Assembly: GCA_947371275.1 (NCBI GenBank)
Contig: CANBOV010000008.1
Coordinates: forward strand, 1-48,921
Source of the DNA: Flavobacteriaceae bacterium
GTDB taxonomy: Bacteria; Bacteroidota; Bacteroidia; Flavobacteriales; Flavobacteriaceae
Length of the DNA stretch: 48,921 bases
Direction: 5' to 3'
The notes under the pieces were generated by a model, which worked only from the letters and a program-made list of their open reading frames with translations, had not been told where the DNA came from and did no database searches. Within the stretch, counting starts at the first letter, position 1; each line of letters starts with the position of its first letter. The position numbers and the translations under genes are program-made. This document shows positions 1 through 8,439 of the stretch, piece by piece.

Positions 1-779
1 ACTTGTTTAGAAAAACGGGATTTTAGATATTCAAACGATTGCTCGGTTTCTGCAATAATGTCTTTTGGTTCTAAAATGGGTTCCGAACCAATTTTTGAAA
101 AACGATCAGTTATGTTTTGCAGACGAATGATGTCCTTTTCGATTTCGGAAACTGTGGATGGATCTACATTGTCAGCCTTCATTATTTCAAGCCACCCAAT
201 TAAGGATGATAATGGGGTACCGATTTGATGTGCAGTTTCTTTTGCCATTCCGGCCCAAAGCTTATTTTGAGTAGCCATTTTTGTACTACGGTAAAAGTTG
301 TAAACTACTGCGCCAAAAAGAAATATTATGAGCAAAAGAGCAATAGGGTAATATTTTAATTTATTCAGTAGCGAGGAATCGCCATAAAAGACCAAATATT
401 TTAGTTTTCCGGACTCATAATGAATAGCTATTGGTTCATTTTGTTTTTTTAATTTTTCTAAAAACTCATTCAATCTTTTAGGGTCAGCAGTCTCACTTTC
501 GTCAATATTGTTATGACTAATAATTTTATTGTTTTCTGTCAAAATAATAGGGATTGTAGTGTTGTTCTCCATTATTTGTCTTGGCAACTCAATATCGGTA
601 TCTAAATTAGCATTGTTAATTGTTTTTAAACTTTGTGCCCAAAGTTGCATTTTAACACGTTCTTCGTTTTTAAAAATTTGAAAAAAGGTATAAGTGTTCC
701 AAAGTATTAAAGCAACAATTACAAATGATGCTGCGATAATAATCCATCGGGTAATGTTTCTTTTTTCGGAAAACTGCAT
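1..779 (-). CDS. Sensor histidine kinase, C-terminal part cut by window edge
   Basis: The reading frame opens with ATG at 779 (MQFSEKRNITRW) and runs off the left edge, so only about 259 N-terminal residues are present. Visible parts are an N-terminal membrane helix (residues about 12-32), an extracytoplasmic sensor region of about 110 residues, a second helix (about 145-165), and a histidine-kinase dimerisation domain with the phospho-acceptor box AKETAHQIGTPLSSL. The ATP-binding domain must lie outside the window. No HAMP domain is obvious. A cognate regulator is not visible. The gene is divergent from the flavin reductase-like gene. The family assignment is firm; the signal sensed is unknown. 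Confidence 0.85.
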   Translation of the reverse strand, partial: MQFSEKRNITRWIIIAASFVIVALILWNTYTFFQIFKNEERVKMQLWAQSLKTINNANLDTDIELPRQIMENNTTIPIILTENNKIISHNNIDESETADPKRLNEFLEKLKKQNEPIAIHYESGKLKYLVFYGDSSLLNKLKYYPIALLLIIFLFGAVVYNFYRSTKMATQNKLWAGMAKETAHQIGTPLSSLIGWLEIMKADNVDPSTVSEIEKDIIRLQNITDRFSKIGSEPILEPKDIIAETEQSFEYLKSRFSKQ

Positions 780-1057
780 TAATGTTATTTTTGTTAAAAG
801 TAATGAAAAATAGTAAGGTTGGAAAATGTAGTAAGATTAAACAAATTATAAATACTTTGATGCTTTTTTTAAACTTTCAGAACTAATTTAGGATGCGAGA
901 GATGGCAGCGTATAATCACTAGAAATCAGTAATTAGTAGTCTGAAGGATGCTGGTAATTTGAAGAACTATGTAGAAAATGTTGAGAGGCCTTTTTTAAAG
1001 GATACATTGTGAATTTTGTTTTTCGGAATTTAGTTAGAACTGCTTAATTTTTAAACC
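780..1057. other. Divergent intergenic region without a gene
   Basis: About 280 AT-rich bases between the divergent kinase and the flavin reductase-like gene. I see no credible reading frame with a start and coding character, no RNA gene and no convincing terminator. The promoter of the kinase should lie here, but no clean TAnnTTTG element was found on the minus strand. Confidence 0.4.
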
Positions 1058-1086
1058 TTGCTTTTCGCCTTAAAGATTTATATTTG
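1058..1086 (+). promoter_or_regulatory. Bacteroidota promoter for the flavin reductase-like gene
   Basis: TTG at 1058-1060, an 18-base spacer, then TATATTTG at 1079-1086, a perfect match to the Bacteroidota -7 element TAnnTTTG. It predicts a start of transcription near 1091, just before ATG 1104. It argues against the upstream GTG at 1086, which lies inside the promoter. Confidence 0.7.
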
Positions 1087-1103
1087 TGAAAACAAAATTT
1101 ACT

Positions 1104-1979
1104 ATGCTTAGTTTTGAACCCCATACACTTTCACCATCTGATTTACAAGGGTATTTACAAAGTGCGGTAGCACCAAGACCGATTGCGTTTGCAAGTACGA
1201 TAGACATTAATGGCAAGCCAAATTTATCGCCCTTTAGTTTTTTTAATGTGTTTAGTTCAAATCCGCCGATTTTGGTATTTTCGCCGGCACGCCGTGTTCG
1301 AAACAACACTACCAAGCACACTCTTGAAAACTGCCAAGCCACAAAACAAGTGGTAATTAATGTGGTTAACTATGACATGGTACAACAAGTTTCATTGGCA
1401 AGTACTGAATATCCCGATGGAGTAAATGAATTTGAAAAAGCAGGTTTTAAAATGGTATCTTCGGATATAGTAAAACCTTTTAGAGTAGAAGAAAGTCCTG
1501 TACAATTAGAGTGTGTAGTAAACGATATTATTGCTCTAGGAAATCAAGGTGGTGCCGGCAATTTGATTATTTGTGAAATTGTTAAAATTCACATTAATGA
1601 AAAGATTTTAGATAATAGCAATAAAATAGATCAAAGTAAAATTGATTTGGTTTCCCGGTTAGGTGGCAATTGGTATTCGCGTTCTAATCAAGGACTGTTT
1701 GAGGTTGAAAAACCATTAACAACACTTGGAATCGGGGTAGATAAGATTCCTGATTTTGTTAAAAATAGTCCAATTTTTAGCTGTAATGATTTAGGTAAAT
1801 TAGGAAATGTGGAAGCCTTGCCAACACAAGAAGAAATTACTATATTTGTACAACAAAATTTTGCAGTAAAAGGTGTGTTAAGTTCAGATGATGAGCAAAA
1901 AGTACACCTAAAAGCAAAAGAATATTTGAATAATAATGAAGTACTGTCTGCTTGGAAAGTACTTCTAGCAAAACAATAA
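1104..1979 (+). CDS. Flavin reductase-like FMN-binding split-barrel protein
   Basis: A 291-residue cytosolic protein of the flavin reductase / flavoredoxin family. The N-terminal half carries the FMN-binding split-barrel signature, including the segment APRPIAFAST and NLSPFSFFNVFSSNPP, which bind flavin in this family. The C-terminal extension (about residues 200-291) is usual for the flavobacterial orthologues. An in-frame GTG at 1086 would add six residues but lies within the promoter, so ATG 1104 is chosen. The stop is two bases before the start of the DUF3127 gene, so the two are probably co-transcribed. The redox substrate cannot be told from sequence. Confidence 0.85.
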   Translation: MLSFEPHTLSPSDLQGYLQSAVAPRPIAFASTIDINGKPNLSPFSFFNVFSSNPPILVFSPARRVRNNTTKHTLENCQATKQVVINVVNYDMVQQVSLASTEYPDGVNEFEKAGFKMVSSDIVKPFRVEESPVQLECVVNDIIALGNQGGAGNLIICEIVKIHINEKILDNSNKIDQSKIDLVSRLGGNWYSRSNQGLFEVEKPLTTLGIGVDKIPDFVKNSPIFSCNDLGKLGNVEALPTQEEITIFVQQNFAVKGVLSSDDEQKVHLKAKEYLNNNEVLSAWKVLLAKQ

Positions 1980-1981
1980 TT

Positions 1982-2356
1982 ATGGAAGTTACCGGTAAAA
2001 TTAAAGTGATTAATGCTGAGCAACAAGTGAGTGCTAGCTTTAGAAAAAGAGAATTAGTTGTGGCTACAGAAGAACAATATCCGCAGTTTATCAGCATCAA
2101 TTTTGTACAAGACAAATGTGATTTATTAAACAACTATCAGGCAGGAGAAGCGGTTAAAGTTGCCATAAACCTTAGAGGAAGAGAATGGGTAAATCCGCAA
2201 GGTGAAACAAAATACTTCAACGATATTCAAGGTTGGAGGATTGAAAAATTGCAAGTAGAAATTCCTGCTGCAGGAATGCCCGCTATGCCCGCTTCCGAAG
2301 CATTTGCACCAGCTACTAATTTTAATGAAGAAGAACACGACGATTTGCCATTCTAA
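1982..2356 (+). CDS. DUF3127 OB-fold-like protein with SSB-like acidic tail
   Basis: A 124-residue protein starting METVTGK-like (MEVTGKIKVI) two bases after the preceding stop. The longer frame from 1952 would overlap the upstream gene and is not preferred. Residues 1-100 match what I know of DUF3127, a Bacteroidota family related to OB-fold single-strand DNA-binding proteins (QYPQFISINFVQDKCDLL, then NLRGREWVNPQGETKYFNDI). A flexible Ala/Pro/Met-rich linker follows, and the protein ends EEEHDDLPF. That ending closely resembles the conserved DDDIPF tip by which bacterial SSB recruits repair proteins. Binding to single-stranded DNA and partner recruitment are inferences. Confidence 0.8.
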   Translation: MEVTGKIKVINAEQQVSASFRKRELVVATEEQYPQFISINFVQDKCDLLNNYQAGEAVKVAINLRGREWVNPQGETKYFNDIQGWRIEKLQVEIPAAGMPAMPASEAFAPATNFNEEEHDDLPF

Positions 2357-2380
2357 TTCAACAGTAAAGCTTATTATAGT

Positions 2381-2420
2381 AGCCAGAAACCAGAATTTGA
2401 TTCTTGTTTCTGGCTTTTTT
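2381..2420 (+). terminator. Intrinsic terminator after the DUF3127 gene
   Basis: A perfect 10-bp stem (AGCCAGAAAC at 2381-2390 with GTTTCTGGCT at 2406-2415) extends inward, after one mismatch, by AGAAT/ATTCT. A run of six T follows. It closes the two-gene transcript. Confidence 0.85.
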
Positions 2421-2466
2421 ACTAAATACTATTTATTAATTCTACTTTTTTAATAATTATTAACTA

Positions 2467-3102
2467 ATGCATTTTTTAACTAAAGACTTATATTTTCCGC
2501 CTGTTGAAGAAGCTTCTTATGAAGGAGTTTTGGCAGTGGGAGGTGATTTGTCTGTTGATCGATTACTGCTCGCTTATCGTAACGGGATTTTTCCTTGGTT
2601 TAATATAGACGAGCCTATACTATGGTGGGCACCTTCAGAACGTATGGTTGTAGTTCCTATGATTTATAAAATCCCAAGGAGTATGCGTAATGTTCTTAAT
2701 CAAAATAAATTTGAAGTTACTTTTAATAAAGCTTTTAACGAGGTTATCCTTCATTGCCAACAAATTAAGCGAACAGGTCAAGAAGGTACCTGGATAACTA
2801 ATGATATTGTATCTTCCTACACAAAGTTACATGAATTGGGATTTGCAAAATCTGTTGAGGTATGGCAAAATGATCTGCTAGTTGGTGGTTTGTACGGTGT
2901 TGACTTAGGTCATGTGTTTTGTGGTGAAAGTATGTTTTCCAAAGTATCAAATGCAAGTAAAGTAGCCTTTATAGCACTTATAACGCATTTAAAAGAGCAT
3001 CAATATAAATTACTAGACTGTCAATTACATAATCATCATTTGGAAAGTCTGGGAGCCTTTGAGATATCAAGAGACACTTTTATGTTAGTGTTAAAAAGTT
3101 AA
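2467..3102 (+). CDS. aat: Leucyl/phenylalanyl-tRNA--protein transferase
   Basis: A 211-residue cytosolic enzyme that transfers Leu or Phe from aminoacyl-tRNA to the N-terminal Arg or Lys of proteins, marking them for ClpAP through the N-end rule. Diagnostic segments are FPPVEEASYEGVLAVGGDLS near the N-terminus, YRNGIFPWFN, ILWWAPSERMVV, and the core GGLYGVDLGHVFCGESMFS followed by LLDCQLHNHHLESLGA. Length and motifs are complete for the family. It begins at ATG 2467 after a terminator and stands alone, convergent with tag. Confidence 0.95.
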   Translation: MHFLTKDLYFPPVEEASYEGVLAVGGDLSVDRLLLAYRNGIFPWFNIDEPILWWAPSERMVVVPMIYKIPRSMRNVLNQNKFEVTFNKAFNEVILHCQQIKRTGQEGTWITNDIVSSYTKLHELGFAKSVEVWQNDLLVGGLYGVDLGHVFCGESMFSKVSNASKVAFIALITHLKEHQYKLLDCQLHNHHLESLGAFEISRDTFMLVLKS

Positions 3103-3141
3103 TATTTGATATCAATGTTGGCGTAAAATATATCTCAAGCG

Positions 3142-3708
3142 CTATTTACTAATTCTCCTCCAACAACTTTCTATATGGTCATTTACCATTCCGGTTGCTT
3201 GCATATGAGCATAAATTACCGTAGAACCAACAAACTTGAATCCCCTTTTTTTCAAATCTTTACTAATTGAATCTGAGAGTGGTGTTGTTACTGGAATTTC
3301 GCTTAATTTTTTAAAGTTGTTGTCAAAGGGCATACCATCAGTAAACTTCCAAATGTAATTTGAAAAACTTCCAAATTCTTCTTGTACTTTTATAAAAGCA
3401 ATAGCATTGGCAATAGTACCGCGAATCTTCAATTGATTTCTAATAATGCCTGCATTTTGCATTAATTCTTGAACTTTTTTTTCGTCAAATTTTGCCACTT
3501 TTTGATAATTAAACTTTGCAAAGGCTTTTCTAAAATTATCACGCTTTTTAAGTATGGTATACCAACTTAATCCTGCTTGAAAGGTTTCTAAAACTAAAAA
3601 TTCAAAGAGTTTGTCATCCTCAAATACAGGATTACCCCATTCATTGTCATGATAGTTACGGTATAAATCGTCTTTCTCGCACCAAGCACAGCGTATTTTT
3701 GTTTCCAT
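3142..3708 (-). CDS. tag: DNA-3-methyladenine glycosylase I
   Basis: A 188-residue base-excision repair enzyme that removes 3-methyladenine from alkylated DNA. Visible signatures are the N-terminal CAWCEKDDLYRNYHDNEWG with the zinc-binding Cys and His, the catalytic helix region FEFLVLETFQAGLSW, and the C-terminal HIESCWRR that completes the zinc site. I chose METKIRCAW (ATG ending at 3708). The frame continues ten codons upstream, but that would overlap the preceding transporter gene, and family members start at this Met. The stop of the transporter lies seven bases upstream, so the pair is probably one operon. Confidence 0.93.
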   Translation of the reverse strand: METKIRCAWCEKDDLYRNYHDNEWGNPVFEDDKLFEFLVLETFQAGLSWYTILKKRDNFRKAFAKFNYQKVAKFDEKKVQELMQNAGIIRNQLKIRGTIANAIAFIKVQEEFGSFSNYIWKFTDGMPFDNNFKKLSEIPVTTPLSDSISKDLKKRGFKFVGSTVIYAHMQATGMVNDHIESCWRRISK

Positions 3709-3715
3709 AATTATT

Positions 3716-4360
3716 TTAAGGATGTATGTATTTTTCAATTAATGAATGACCTAAATATATCAAAGGGGTTAAACAGATGGCAATAATCAATTTTACAAAA
3801 TATCCAGTAAATGCAGAAAGAATAAAGGTAGGCGTATCCATTTTGCCTGTGGCCCAAAATGCAATTCCTAATACAATGAAACTGTCAAATAATTGTGAAA
3901 TAACGGTAGATCCCGTACTTCTTAACCATATCATTTTATCACCAGTTTTGTTTTTTACAAAATGAAAGATGCTAACATCAATTAATTGCGAAACTAAAAA
4001 GGCGGTAATGCTTCCAACAATAATCCACATGCTTTGTCCAAAAACTCCATTAAATTGAGAATCAGAAACTAAGTTTGCACCATTAACAGCAGGTATTTGC
4101 ATACCAATAAAAAGCAATACAAATGTATAGGCAATCAAACTAGCTGTAATTAGGGATAGTTTTCTAACTCCTTTTTCGCCAAAATATTCATTAATTAAAT
4201 CGGTACTAACAAAAACAATTGGCCAAGGTAATATTCCCAAACTCATTACAGCAGAACCCACGTGAATGAGTTTTCCTCCAATAAGTTCAGCAACAACGGC
4301 ATTCGTAATAAATATTCCGGCTAGTACTACATAAACAGTATCTTTTTTTGATTGAAACAT
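3716..4360 (-). CDS. Queuosine precursor transporter (VUT family)
   Basis: A 214-residue inner-membrane protein with about six hydrophobic helices. It matches the VUT/YhhQ family (AVVAELIGGKLIHVG near the N-terminus, DLINEYFGEKGVRKL, and a late helix following WLRSTGSTVISQLFDSFIV), which imports queuosine precursors such as preQ0 or preQ1. It lies directly upstream of tag. The window also carries queG at its right end, which acts in queuosine synthesis, so the cell may both make and salvage the modification. The family assignment is firm; the exact substrate is inferred. No preQ1 riboswitch is evident upstream. Confidence 0.87.
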   Translation of the reverse strand: MFQSKKDTVYVVLAGIFITNAVVAELIGGKLIHVGSAVMSLGILPWPIVFVSTDLINEYFGEKGVRKLSLITASLIAYTFVLLFIGMQIPAVNGANLVSDSQFNGVFGQSMWIIVGSITAFLVSQLIDVSIFHFVKNKTGDKMIWLRSTGSTVISQLFDSFIVLGIAFWATGKMDTPTFILSAFTGYFVKLIIAICLTPLIYLGHSLIEKYIHP

Positions 4361-4395
4361 AAGTAATAAGCTAAAAATTTTATTTTGGAATTATT

Positions 4396-4403
4396 CAAAG
4401 ATA
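4396..4403 (-). promoter_or_regulatory. -7 element of the transporter-tag pair
   Basis: On the minus strand this reads TATCTTTG, a match to TAnnTTTG, about 35 bases before the start codon at 4360. No good TTTG lies at the expected -33 distance, so the call is moderate. Confidence 0.45.
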
Positions 4404-4447
4404 AAAAATTGAAGTATATGAATCTAAGGCACAAGACTTTCTTTCAT

Positions 4448-4475
4448 AAAAAAACCCCGTTAGAAACGAGGTTTT
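4448..4475. terminator. Terminator after the FISUMP lipoprotein gene
   Basis: AAAACCCCGTT (4451-4461) pairs with AACGAGGTTTT (4465-4475) with one C-A mismatch and a three-base loop. The A run at 4448-4454 becomes the T run on the minus strand, so it serves the gene ending at 4496. Confidence 0.75.
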
Positions 4476-4495
4476 AATTAGTATATATAAATTAA

Positions 4496-5848
4496 TTAAT
4501 TTTTAACTAATCTAACAGAGTATCCTGTTTTTTTGCTGATAGGAGCAGAAGACAGGTTTTTGGTATTGCTAACTAATCCAGAACACCAACCGTTAACCGT
4601 GTTGTACTCATCAGAACACCACCAGTTTCCTGAAGCACCTATTGCACTAAAAGCCCCGGTAGTTGAACAATTTCCTCCAGGCAATGCAGTCATACCAGTC
4701 GAATTAGTTGCCCCCGTGTTTGGTGTTTGCCAATGAGTAGTACCAGCTTCTTTGATAAATCCTCCTGCGTTACTTGAACCTCCTAAGAATTCGCCTAAAG
4801 CGGTCCAATCAGCAGTGGTTGATACATGCCATCCTGTAGGTGCTATTTTTTTTCTTAAAGAAGCATCTGTTTTAGAAGCATCATTCCATATACCGGCAAT
4901 TGCGTACCAATTGTATAACTTTCCATAAGTAATACCATTGCTTGTTTGAAAACTATAATAACACCATGCGCCTGTAGTTAATGAAGCCCAAGCTGTTGCA
5001 TTTTGAGCTTGAGGTATAATAGTGCCATCGCTATAAGTAGTCACATTTAAATTTGTAGAAGTCCATTCTTGATTATTAATAAGAACAGAAGTATAATGAG
5101 AACCATCAAATGCTGTTACACCAGTTCCAACACTATACAACAAAGGACTTGTTGTAAAAGTGAATTCTTCACCATATGATGTACCTTGTAAATTAGTAGC
5201 ATAGGCTCTCAAATAATAAGTTGTGCTTGGTAATAAATTTGTTACGTCGCTAGTAAATGTTCCTGAGTTTGCACCATTTATGGTTATACCGGCACTACTA
5301 ATGGTAGGAGTTGGAGAAGTACTCCAGACTACACCACGGCTACTTACAGAAGTTGCACCTATATTTGTTACAATTCCACCAGATATAGCAGTATTAGTTG
5401 TTATTTCAGTTACTTCATTTGTAACTACAACTGGCAAATCGTCAGGGTTAATTGGCGTAGTAAATGTAACTTGATTGCCGTAAGCAGTACCGTATAAGTT
5501 TGTTGCATAGGCACGTAAATAATAGGTTGTGTTAGATTCTAAATCTAATGCAGTACTATCAAAACTACCCGTTCCTGTTCCGTCATTTGTTTTGCTGTTT
5601 AAAGATATTGTAGGGTTTGGATGAACGTCCCAAACAACACCTCTAGCAGTAATTGGCGATCCACCATCTGCCGTTATATTTCCTCCAGATATTGCAGAGT
5701 TTAATGTGATATCAATCACATCATATGTTGTTAAAGTTCCCATAGTAGGGGGAACAACAACGTCCACAGGATCGCTATTGCTAGTGGTACTACAATTTGA
5801 AAAAGTGATTAGGATTACTAATAGTACTAATGATTTAATGTATTTCAT
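4496..5848 (-). CDS. FISUMP-domain surface lipoprotein with two repeat modules
   Basis: A 450-residue exported protein. The start MKYIKSLVLL is preferred to MLFMKY (ATG at 5857) because a signal sequence should begin with the Lys residue. The signal peptide ends LITFSNC, a lipobox, so a lipoprotein is likely. Two similar modules of about 95 residues follow, each with the pattern ISGG...RGVVW...P T I S...TTYYLRAYATN...YG...FTT. The C-terminal half (about 245-450) is a Fibrobacter succinogenes major paralogous (FISUMP) domain, with NGITYGKLYNWYAI, IAPTGWHVSTTADWTAL and a final GYSVRLVKN. FISUMP domains are linked to surface display; no enzymatic role is known to me. Confidence 0.85.
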   Translation of the reverse strand: MKYIKSLVLLVILITFSNCSTTSNSDPVDVVVPPTMGTLTTYDVIDITLNSAISGGNITADGGSPITARGVVWDVHPNPTISLNSKTNDGTGTGSFDSTALDLESNTTYYLRAYATNLYGTAYGNQVTFTTPINPDDLPVVVTNEVTEITTNTAISGGIVTNIGATSVSSRGVVWSTSPTPTISSAGITINGANSGTFTSDVTNLLPSTTYYLRAYATNLQGTSYGEEFTFTTSPLLYSVGTGVTAFDGSHYTSVLINNQEWTSTNLNVTTYSDGTIIPQAQNATAWASLTTGAWCYYSFQTSNGITYGKLYNWYAIAGIWNDASKTDASLRKKIAPTGWHVSTTADWTALGEFLGGSSNAGGFIKEAGTTHWQTPNTGATNSTGMTALPGGNCSTTGAFSAIGASGNWWCSDEYNTVNGWCSGLVSNTKNLSSAPISKKTGYSVRLVKN

Positions 5849-5925
5849 AAACAACATTTTTTTGTTAAAGTGTACGTTCGCCCTCGCTTAAGCTACATCA
5901 TCTGTAGGTCAAAAAAGAATGGAAA

Positions 5926-5933
5926 CAAAAATA
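5926..5933 (-). promoter_or_regulatory. -7 element upstream of the FISUMP lipoprotein gene
   Basis: The minus strand reads TATTTTTG, a perfect TAnnTTTG, about 80 bases before the start codon. No clear -33 TTTG was found. Confidence 0.4.
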
Positions 5934-6026
5934 TAAAAATAATTCATTAAACGATGGATTGTTTAAATAAAAGAAGTTACCGGATTTCATAATTAATATT
6001 GATTATACAATGGAAACCAGATTTTA

Positions 6027-6061
6027 TTTGACGTTTAAAAATGTTTTTTTGTTTACATTTG
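6027..6061 (+). promoter_or_regulatory. Promoter of the M3 peptidase gene
   Basis: TTTG at 6027-6030, a 23-base spacer and TACATTTG at 6054-6061, a perfect -7 element. The start codon at 6081 follows a short leader. Confidence 0.65.
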
Positions 6062-6080
6062 AGCAAATACTATATAAATA

Positions 6081-8192
6081 ATGAAAAAAATAATTTTAAC
6101 CTTGCTTATGAGTGCTCCGTTACTAACAGTGAATGCGCAAACCAATTCGAATGCTTTTTTAAACAATTGGAGTGGGCCTTATGGAGGTGTTCCTGCTTTT
6201 ACCGATTATAAACTACAAGATTTAAAATCTGCTATTGATGCTGCCATTCTGGAGAAATTAAATGAAATCAATGTTATTGCCAATAATCCTAAACCGGCCA
6301 CTTTTGAAAATACCATGGTGGCTTTAGAAAAGAGCGGAAAAAAGCTAACTCAAATTTATGCTGTTTTCGGTATCTACAGCTCCAATATGAATAGTTCGGA
6401 ATTTGGGCCTATTGAGACCGAAATGACGCCTAAGTTTTCGGAGTTGTCCAACAAGATTTACCAAAATGAAAAATTATTTGCTCGTATTGCCGCAGTGTAT
6501 AATTCACCTGCCAAAAGCAAACTAACAGTTGAGCAACAGCGTTTAGCTTGGTATTACTATTCTAATTTTGTTAGAGAAGGAGCCAAAGCCGATGCAAAAA
6601 GTAAAAAAAGAATAGGTGAAATCAATCAAGAGCTTGCTGGACTTTTTACTAAATTCAGTCAAAACCTTCTAGACGAAGAACAAGAATCTATAGGATTTAC
6701 CCAATTAAATGAAATGGAAGGCCTGCCAAAAGATTTGATCGATGCTTACCAGTCAAAATCAAAGGAGTTAGAACGCAATGATTTAGGGACAGTTTCCAAT
6801 ACTCGCTCATCAGTGGAGCCATTCTTGACCTATTCAAGTGTTAGATCATTGCGACAGGCGGTTTGGGAAATGTTTGTTAAAAGGGGGGATAACGACAATT
6901 CTTTTAACAATAATGCCGTTGCTGTTCAAATACTAAAATTACGTGCCGAAAAAGCCAAACTTTTAGGATTTAAAACCTTTGCTGACTGGAGTTTGTCAAA
7001 TACAATGGCACAAAAACCTGAGAAAACATTGGATTTGATGATGTCAGTTTGGAGCCCAGCTTTAGAGAAAGTGCACCAAGATGTAGCAGAAATGCAAAAA
7101 TTAGTGGATGCTGAAGGTGGTAATTTCAGAATTGAACCATGGGATTACCGTTATTATGCAGAAAAGGTTAGAAAAGCAAAATATGATTTAGACGAAAATG
7201 ATGTTAAACCGTACCTGCAATTAGAAAAGTTGCGCGAAGGAATGTTTTGGGTAGCTGGCGAATTATTTCATTTGAGTTTCAAACAAGTCTATAATGTACC
7301 AGTATACCATCCAGATGTGCATGTGTTTGAAGTTTCTAACAATGATAGTGGAAAAGTTGTTGGAGTATGGTATTTTGATCCTTATGCTCGTGTAGGAAAA
7401 CGATCAGGCGCATGGATGAGTGCTTACAGAGAGCAAAGTCGTGTTAATGGTGATGTGATTACGATAGTTTCAAATAATTGTAATTTCATTAAAGGTAAAG
7501 AGGGAGACCCAATATTGATTTCTTGGGAAGATGCAAGTACTTTATTTCATGAGTTTGGGCATGCTTTACATGGCTTAAATTCTAACGTAACTTATCCAAG
7601 TTTGTCCGGAACTAATACACCTCGTGACTATGTTGAGTTTCCTTCCCAAATTATGGAAAGATGGTTAGCCACTCCCGAAGTATTAAATCAATTTGCGATA
7701 CATTATCAAACTGGAAAATCAATGCCTTTGGCATTAGTTGATAGAATAAAAAAGGCAGGTTCTTTTAACGAAGGGTTTTCTACAGTGGAAACTATTGCAA
7801 GCTCTTTAGTTGATATGAAGTTGCATTTATTGGAAAATCCAGATCTTGATCCTAAGGAGTATGAGAAAAAAACGTTGGCAGAATTGAATATGCCACACGA
7901 AATTGTGATGCGACACCGTATTCCTCAATTCGGTCATATCTTTTCAAGTGATGAATATGCAGCAGGCTATTATGGGTATTTGTGGGCCGACGTAATCAGT
8001 GCTGATGCTACAGAAGCCTTCACCGAAGGTAAAGGAATGTATGACAAAGACGTGGCTAAGCGTTTGTATGATAATGTCTTCAGTATCGGCAATACCATTG
8101 ATCCAGAAATCGCTTATAAACGGTTTAGAGGAAGGGCTGTAAAAACCGATGCCTTAATGAGAGCAAGAAATTTCCCGAAAGGGAAGAAATAA
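6081..8192 (+). CDS. dcp: Exported M3 family metallopeptidase (peptidyl-dipeptidase Dcp-like)
   Basis: A 703-residue zinc peptidase. A signal peptide (MKKIILTLLMSAPLLTVNAQ) predicts export, so it probably works in the periplasm on short peptides released by other proteases. The HExxH zinc motif is visible as TLFHEFGHALHG near residue 495, with the third ligand region about 25-30 residues later (TPRDYVEFPSQIMERW). The family's C-terminal substrate-binding segment is visible as HRIPQFGHIFSSDEYAAGYYGYLWADV. Length fits Dcp (about 680) plus a signal peptide. It is a single-gene unit between its own promoter and terminator. M3 membership is certain; Dcp rather than another M3 subfamily is likely. 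Confidence 0.9.
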   Translation: MKKIILTLLMSAPLLTVNAQTNSNAFLNNWSGPYGGVPAFTDYKLQDLKSAIDAAILEKLNEINVIANNPKPATFENTMVALEKSGKKLTQIYAVFGIYSSNMNSSEFGPIETEMTPKFSELSNKIYQNEKLFARIAAVYNSPAKSKLTVEQQRLAWYYYSNFVREGAKADAKSKKRIGEINQELAGLFTKFSQNLLDEEQESIGFTQLNEMEGLPKDLIDAYQSKSKELERNDLGTVSNTRSSVEPFLTYSSVRSLRQAVWEMFVKRGDNDNSFNNNAVAVQILKLRAEKAKLLGFKTFADWSLSNTMAQKPEKTLDLMMSVWSPALEKVHQDVAEMQKLVDAEGGNFRIEPWDYRYYAEKVRKAKYDLDENDVKPYLQLEKLREGMFWVAGELFHLSFKQVYNVPVYHPDVHVFEVSNNDSGKVVGVWYFDPYARVGKRSGAWMSAYREQSRVNGDVITIVSNNCNFIKGKEGDPILISWEDASTLFHEFGHALHGLNSNVTYPSLSGTNTPRDYVEFPSQIMERWLATPEVLNQFAIHYQTGKSMPLALVDRIKKAGSFNEGFSTVETIASSLVDMKLHLLENPDLDPKEYEKKTLAELNMPHEIVMRHRIPQFGHIFSSDEYAAGYYGYLWADVISADATEAFTEGKGMYDKDVAKRLYDNVFSIGNTIDPEIAYKRFRGRAVKTDALMRARNFPKGKK

Positions 8193-8200
8193 ACTACAGG

Positions 8201-8227
8201 ACCCGATTCATAACGAGTCGGGTTTTT
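8201..8227 (+). terminator. Terminator after the M3 peptidase gene
   Basis: ACCCGATTC (8201-8209) pairs with GAGTCGGGT (8215-8223), one wobble pair included, followed by TTTTT. Confidence 0.8.
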
Positions 8228-8370
8228 GTTTGTCAAGCCATAGTTGTGGTTAGCCCTTGCCGTAGCAATTTATATTTACTGCCGGCAGGCAGTTCTTACA
8301 GCGGGATTAGAAGTGAGAAGAATACAAAGCGTTTTGCTTCTAAATCGAATTCTAATTAAGTGAAGCAAAA
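8228..8370. repeat. Intergenic stretch resembling a degraded flavobacterial repeat
   Basis: Roughly 140 bases with no credible gene. The part at about 8235-8320 is more GC-rich than its surroundings and holds a palindromic CTGCCGGCAG (8280-8289) and an AGCGGGATTAG word (8299-8309). AGCGGGAT-type words occur in dispersed intergenic repeats that I recall from Flavobacterium genomes. The assignment is tentative. Confidence 0.3.
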
Positions 8371-8410
8371 TAAAAAAACCTCGATTCATATTTGAATCGA
8401 GGTTTTTTTA
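8371..8410. terminator. Strong bidirectional terminator below tsf
   Basis: A perfect 18-bp stem including its A and T tails (8371-8388 with 8393-8410) and a four-base loop. The core is CCTCGATTCA/TGAATCGAGG. On the minus strand it ends the ribosomal operon, whose last gene stops at 8440. Confidence 0.9.
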
Positions 8411-8439
8411 TTTTGAATTAATAATTTTAATTCATTGGA

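Noticed and set aside
1070..1342. Minus-strand reading frame opposite the flavin reductase-like gene
   Set aside because: It overlaps a clearly coding gene, has no promoter or family signature, and is a shadow frame.
3142..4360. A queuosine operon with tag
   Set aside because: Tag is a base-excision repair enzyme. Adjacency to the transporter is probably incidental, and queG lies 44 kb away.
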